Source: Anaerosphaera aminiphila DSM 21120 (GTDB lineage: Bacteria > Bacillota > Clostridia > Tissierellales > Peptoniphilaceae). From it: 64,000 bases of DNA. The notes beneath the pieces were generated by a model that had not been told where the DNA came from, searched no databases, and saw only the letters and a list, made by a program, of their open reading frames with translations. This document shows, in pieces, positions 60,082 to 64,000 of this stretch. Every line of letters starts with the position of its first letter. Within the stretch, counting starts at the first letter, position 1. Position numbers and translations under genes: made by a program. The stretch is from NCBI RefSeq assembly GCF_900129925.1, contig NZ_FQXI01000001.1, positions 1-64,000 of the forward strand, given 5' to 3'.

Positions 60082-61845
60082 ATGAAATTAAAAAAATTAA
60101 GAGATAAAATGATTAACAATAGTATAGATTTCTATATAGTTCCAACATTCGACCCTCACGGATCAGAATATATACCGGAAAATTATAAAGAAAGAGAATT
60201 TATAACCGATTTTTCAGGGTCGGCCGGAGTAGCAATTATATCATTGAGTGAAGCTTATTTATGGACTGATGGAAGGTATTTTATACAAGCTGAAGAGCAA
60301 ATAAAAAACACTGGATTTACTCTTATGAAAATGGGATTTAGTGGAGTTCCAAGTTATACAGAGTGGATTGGAAATACTGTAGAGAAAAACCAAACTATAG
60401 GACTGGACTTAGAGTGTTTTCCACAAGAATCCTATGAAAAATTAAAGAGTTCCCTAAGATTCAAAAATATTAATATAAAAAATATAAATTTAATAAAAGA
60501 AATTTGGGAAGATAGACCGCTACCACCAAAGGGAAAAGTATATATATATGAAGATAAATATGCAGGGAAAACTTCCAAAGAAAAACTACTTGAAGTTAGA
60601 AGAGAAATGAAAAACATGAAATCTGAAATTACTATAATTTCATCTCTGGAGGATATTGCATGGCTATTTAATATTAGGGGAAGCGACATTAAATATACAC
60701 CATTAGTTATGTCCTATGCAATTATAGAAGAAGATAGAGCTTTGCTCTTCGTAGATTTAGAAAAGATATCTAATGATGTAAAAAACTATTTAGAGTCTTT
60801 TTGTGAATTATATAATTACTCTGATATTTTTAATTATGTTGAAAAATATGAAAATACAAGTATATATGTAGATAAAAATAAGTTAAATAATAAATTGTTT
60901 AATTGTATAGATAAGTCTAATGAAATAATTAGTGGAAATAATTTAACCGAAAAATTAAAGTCCATTAAAAACAGTACAGAACTTGCAAATATAGAAAAAG
61001 CTTATATTAAAGATGGAGTAGCTTTAACTAAATTTATTTTTTGGATTAAAAGGACAATTAAAAATAAAGGTATAACAGAATATGAAGCAGAATTAAAATT
61101 AAGAGAATTTAGAAAATTATCAAAAGATTATATTTATGATAGTTTTGATACAATTTCTGCCTATGAAAAAAATGCTGCAATGATGCACTACCATGCAAGT
61201 GAAGAAAATAGTTCAACGGTTAAAAATAGCGGGTTTTTATTAGTAGATTCAGGGGCACAATATTTAGAAGGCACTACTGATATTACAAGAACTATTTCCA
61301 TGGGAAATTTAAGTAGCGAAGAAATAAGAGATTTTACTTATGTACTAAAATCTCACCTAATGTTAGCTACATGTGTATTTTTAAAGGGAACTACTGGCAA
61401 GGCATTGGATTCAATTGCAAGATATAATGTTTGGAAAAATCGAACAGATTATAAAAGTGGTACTGGGCATGGAATTGGATGCTTTTTAAGTGTTCATGAA
61501 GCTCCACCTTCTATTAGTCCTAGAGCTCTTGAAAGCCCTATGGAAGTGGGTATGATAGTTTCAAATGAACCGGGAATCTATAGAGAAGGTAAATATGGAA
61601 TTAGAACAGAGAATATTTTAAAAGTTGTATATGATGAAAAAGTAGATGATGATATATTTTACAAATTTAATACTATTTCATTTGCGCCAATTGATATTGA
61701 TGCTATAGATGTAAATTTATTAGAAGACTATGAAATTAACGCTTTAAACTCATATCACAGAGAAGTATATAATAAAATATCTGATTATTTAACAGATGAA
61801 GAAAGAAAATGGCTATTTGAAGTAACTAAAAATATATCTAAATAG
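60082..61845 (+). CDS. Xaa-Pro aminopeptidase (M24B family, long form)
   Basis: A 587-residue metallopeptidase with two N-terminal creatinase-like domains (about 1-300) and a pita-bread catalytic domain. Metal ligands are in DSGAQYLEGTTDITRT (both Asp), GTGHGIGCFLSVHEAPP (His), SNEPGIYREGKYG (Glu) and IRTENIL (Glu). The three-domain size matches the APP1/aminopeptidase P type. ATG 60082 with GAGGCGAT is used; upstream frame to 60001 lies in the previous terminator. It is consistent with peptide-based metabolism. Confidence 0.92.
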   Translation: MKLKKLRDKMINNSIDFYIVPTFDPHGSEYIPENYKEREFITDFSGSAGVAIISLSEAYLWTDGRYFIQAEEQIKNTGFTLMKMGFSGVPSYTEWIGNTVEKNQTIGLDLECFPQESYEKLKSSLRFKNINIKNINLIKEIWEDRPLPPKGKVYIYEDKYAGKTSKEKLLEVRREMKNMKSEITIISSLEDIAWLFNIRGSDIKYTPLVMSYAIIEEDRALLFVDLEKISNDVKNYLESFCELYNYSDIFNYVEKYENTSIYVDKNKLNNKLFNCIDKSNEIISGNNLTEKLKSIKNSTELANIEKAYIKDGVALTKFIFWIKRTIKNKGITEYEAELKLREFRKLSKDYIYDSFDTISAYEKNAAMMHYHASEENSSTVKNSGFLLVDSGAQYLEGTTDITRTISMGNLSSEEIRDFTYVLKSHLMLATCVFLKGTTGKALDSIARYNVWKNRTDYKSGTGHGIGCFLSVHEAPPSISPRALESPMEVGMIVSNEPGIYREGKYGIRTENILKVVYDEKVDDDIFYKFNTISFAPIDIDAIDVNLLEDYEINALNSYHREVYNKISDYLTDEERKWLFEVTKNISK

Positions 61846-61853
61846 GTGATTTT

Positions 61854-63716
61854 TTGAAAGATTTAGAAGATAGACTTAAACAATTACCAGATTTTCCCGG
61901 CGTTTATATAATGAAAGATAAAAATGACAACATTATTTATGTGGGAAAGGCAAAATCTTTAAGAAAGAGAGTTAGGCAATATTTTGGAAGTTATGGAAAC
62001 TCAAGTGCTAAAGTTAAAGCAATGGTTTCTAATATAGATGATTTTGAATATATTATAGTAGAAAATGAAGTAGAATCTCTAATTCTTGAAAGCAATTTAA
62101 TTAAAGATAATAATCCCAAATATAATATCTTATTAAGAGACGATAAACAATATCCATACATTAAGGTAACAATTAATGAAAAATATCCAAGGGTTATGAA
62201 AACAAGGAGAATTTCAAAAGACAAGGCCAAGTATTTTGGACCATATCCAAATGTAACTGCTGTAAATTCTTCAATAGAAGTCTTTCATAGAATGTTTCCT
62301 TTAAAAACTTGCTCTTTAAATTTGGAAAATGGACAAAAAAGACATAGGCCATGCTTAAATTTTTACATGGGAAAGTGTTTGGCACCTTGCGTTGAAAATG
62401 TAGAAGTAGATGTATATTTAAATATGATTGATAAAATAACTAAATTTTTATCTGGAAGAGATGATAGTTTAATAAAAGTATTAAAAGAAAAAATGTTAAA
62501 TGCCTCTGAAAATTTAGAATATGAAAAGGCAGCTGCAATTAGAGATGACATAGAAAATTTAGAATTATTAAATGAAAAACAAATAATATCAAATACAGAC
62601 TACAGCGATAATAAAGATGTTATAGGAATAGCTCGTGGTGTAAACGAAGTTTTGGTTCAAGTATTTTTTATAAGAGCGGGCAAAATTATAGGAAGAGAAC
62701 ATTACTTTATGAGAGATTATTTTAACGACAGTGCATCTGAAATAATTTCTGCCTTTATAAAACAATTTTATACTGATATGACTTTTATACCTAAAGAAGT
62801 AATTATTGAGGCAAATTTAGAAGAGTTGGGAGATTTAGAAGACTTTTTATCTGCTAAGAGAGGCGCTGGCGTTAAAATTATAACGCCTCAAAAAGGAGAG
62901 AAAAAAGAACTTGTCAGACTAGTTAAGAAAAATGCAATTGACATGCTGAATAAATATTCCAATAAGTACAAAAAAAAGATGGAAAGTAACTTACTGGCAT
63001 TAGAGGAAATAAAAGACACTTTGAATTTAGATAAAATACCCACTAGAATTGAAGCATATGATATCTCCAATACTTATGGAGTTGAGTCTGTGGGGTCAAT
63101 GATAGTATTTGAAAGTGGAGAAGCAAAAAAAACTGACTACAGAAAATTTAAAATAAAAGATGTAATAGGCCCTGATGACTATGCTTCTATGAGAGAGGTT
63201 TTAAGTAGAAGATTTAAAAGAGGTATAGAAGAGAGAGAAAAGAATATAAACTCATCCTTTGCCTCATTTCCTGACTTAATAATGATTGATGGCGGTAAGG
63301 GACAGGTAAATATTGCTCTGGAAGTACTGGAAAACTTAAAATTGGATATTGAAGTATGTGGTTTAGTAAAAGATGACTTTCACAAGACGAGAGGAATTAT
63401 TTATAACAACATAGAATACGACTTAAATCAATCTTCTAAAGGTTATAAATTAATATATAAAATTCAAGAAGAGGCTCATAGATTTGCAATTAATTATCAT
63501 AAGTCATTGAGAAATAAAATTTTATTTAAATCAGAATTAGATGGAATCGAGCAAATTGGAAATAAGAGAAAACAGGATTTGATGAAACACTTTAAATCCA
63601 TAAATAAAATTAAAAACGCAACTGTTGAAGAGCTTCTAGAAGTAAGTTCAATGAATAAAAAATCTGCAGAAATATTATATAATCACTTTCAAGGAGGAAA
63701 GAATGAAGGGAATTAG
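61854..63716 (+). CDS. uvrC: Excinuclease ABC subunit C
   Basis: A 620-residue nucleotide-excision repair nuclease: GIY-YIG domain (PDFPGVYIMKDKNDNIIYVG), UVR motif (AAAIRDDIENLELL), RNase H-like domain (IEAYDISNTYG and LIMIDGGKGQVNIAL) and C-terminal helix-hairpin-helix. The start is TTG 61854 with AGGTGAT upstream. It overlaps the hprK start by 14 bases, an arrangement that couples the two. Confidence 0.96.
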   Translation: MKDLEDRLKQLPDFPGVYIMKDKNDNIIYVGKAKSLRKRVRQYFGSYGNSSAKVKAMVSNIDDFEYIIVENEVESLILESNLIKDNNPKYNILLRDDKQYPYIKVTINEKYPRVMKTRRISKDKAKYFGPYPNVTAVNSSIEVFHRMFPLKTCSLNLENGQKRHRPCLNFYMGKCLAPCVENVEVDVYLNMIDKITKFLSGRDDSLIKVLKEKMLNASENLEYEKAAAIRDDIENLELLNEKQIISNTDYSDNKDVIGIARGVNEVLVQVFFIRAGKIIGREHYFMRDYFNDSASEIISAFIKQFYTDMTFIPKEVIIEANLEELGDLEDFLSAKRGAGVKIITPQKGEKKELVRLVKKNAIDMLNKYSNKYKKKMESNLLALEEIKDTLNLDKIPTRIEAYDISNTYGVESVGSMIVFESGEAKKTDYRKFKIKDVIGPDDYASMREVLSRRFKRGIEEREKNINSSFASFPDLIMIDGGKGQVNIALEVLENLKLDIEVCGLVKDDFHKTRGIIYNNIEYDLNQSSKGYKLIYKIQEEAHRFAINYHKSLRNKILFKSELDGIEQIGNKRKQDLMKHFKSINKIKNATVEELLEVSSMNKKSAEILYNHFQGGKNEGN

Positions 63717-64000
63717 TTTGCAAAAAATAATTGATGATTTGCCACTTGAAAAAATTTATATTCCAGAAAGTATAGAAGATGTAATTTTATTAAATGGAGA
63801 AATAAATAGACCGGGATTACAATTGACAGGCTATTATAATAAATTTCCACCAAAAAGATTGCAAGTAATAGGAGAGCAGGAATGGTACTATATAAATGAA
63901 TTAAGTCCGGAGGAGCGTTATAAATCAATTGATGAGTTTTTTAGTCATAAAATTCCAGCACTGATTTTTTCCGGTAATCATTGGATTCACAACGAAATTA
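63703..64000 (+). CDS. hprK: HPr kinase/phosphorylase, N-terminal part (runs off window)
   Basis: Open from ATG 63703 (AAGGAGGAAAG upstream) to the window end, about 99 residues. The sequence KGISLQKIIDDLPLEKIY, then INRPGLQLTGYYNKF and RLQVIGEQEW is the HprK N-terminal domain; FSGNHWIHNEI is near its end. The P-loop kinase domain lies beyond the window. HprK phosphorylates HPr at Ser46, the signal for CcpA. Its presence supports the cre-like site at 26687. Confidence 0.88.
   Translation, partial: MKGISLQKIIDDLPLEKIYIPESIEDVILLNGEINRPGLQLTGYYNKFPPKRLQVIGEQEWYYINELSPEERYKSIDEFFSHKIPALIFSGNHWIHNEI

Overview
The window is chromosomal DNA from a low-GC (about 30 percent by eye) Gram-positive anaerobe. 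The SufCBDSU iron-sulfur operon, Rrf2 regulator, RNase J, rubrerythrin, SpoVG, HprK, a glmS ribozyme and strong Shine-Dalgarno sites all point to Bacillota. The gene content and the TRAP/CoA-type catabolism fit best with Tissierellia (Peptoniphilaceae-like cocci), but this is inference and no 16S gene is present. I see no rRNA, tRNA, CRISPR array or prophage. The only mobile DNA is the 3' end of an ISL3-type transposase at the left edge.

Layout. (1) 1-1.55 kb: IS end abutting a CorC-type membrane protein. (2) 1.6-8.2 kb: suf operon (sufCBDSU), an IscR-like regulator and a second cysteine desulfurase. (3) 8.2-17.9 kb: AI-2E permease, alaS, ireB, ruvX, DUF1292, fur, rnjA, trmR, trhP and udk. 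This parallels the cymR-yrvO...yrrI-alaS-yrzL-yrrK-yrzB-...-yrrM-yrrO-udk block of Bacillus subtilis, but mnmA and mltG are absent from their usual places. (4) 17.9-25.5 kb: infC-rpmI-rplT with an attenuated leader and an AUU start, Ktr potassium uptake, rpmE, DUF1385, prmC, prfA and rubrerythrin. (5) 25.5-36.9 kb: an accessory catabolic island. A divergent LysR regulator faces CoA-acylating aldehyde dehydrogenase, ThDP enzyme, TRAP transporter (DctQMP), shikimate-dehydrogenase-like oxidoreductase, Gfo/Idh/MocA dehydrogenase, xylose-isomerase-like TIM barrel and HMG-CoA-lyase-like enzyme. (6) 37-46.8 kb: purE broken by a 10-bp tandem duplication, yerC, rqcH, and two two-component systems, one wrapped around an ABC-2 exporter. 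(7) 46.9-64 kb: a glmS ribozyme controlling a GlmS that lacks the glutaminase domain, a thioesterase, cold-shock protein, parvulin, a divergent RelA/SpoT-like protein, msrA, pepD, Bcp, radical SAM, a miniprotein, murC, spoVG, an AraC/flavodoxin/DUF3793 module, a Xaa-Pro peptidase, uvrC and the start of hprK.

Most interesting. The 26.4-36.9 kb cluster reads as a complete uptake-and-degradation pathway for a carboxylic acid that I cannot match to a named pathway: import, two NAD(P)-type oxidations, isomerisation or dehydration, ThDP C-C cleavage to an aldehyde, acyl-CoA formation and a lyase step. Its promoter carries a cre-like box, and hprK lies in the same window, so carbon catabolite repression is plausible. 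The second strong observation is the isomerase-only GlmS behind an apparently intact glmS ribozyme, which suggests an ammonia-dependent glucosamine-6-phosphate synthase still under product feedback. Terminators are unusually clear: many are long perfect palindromes shared by convergent genes.
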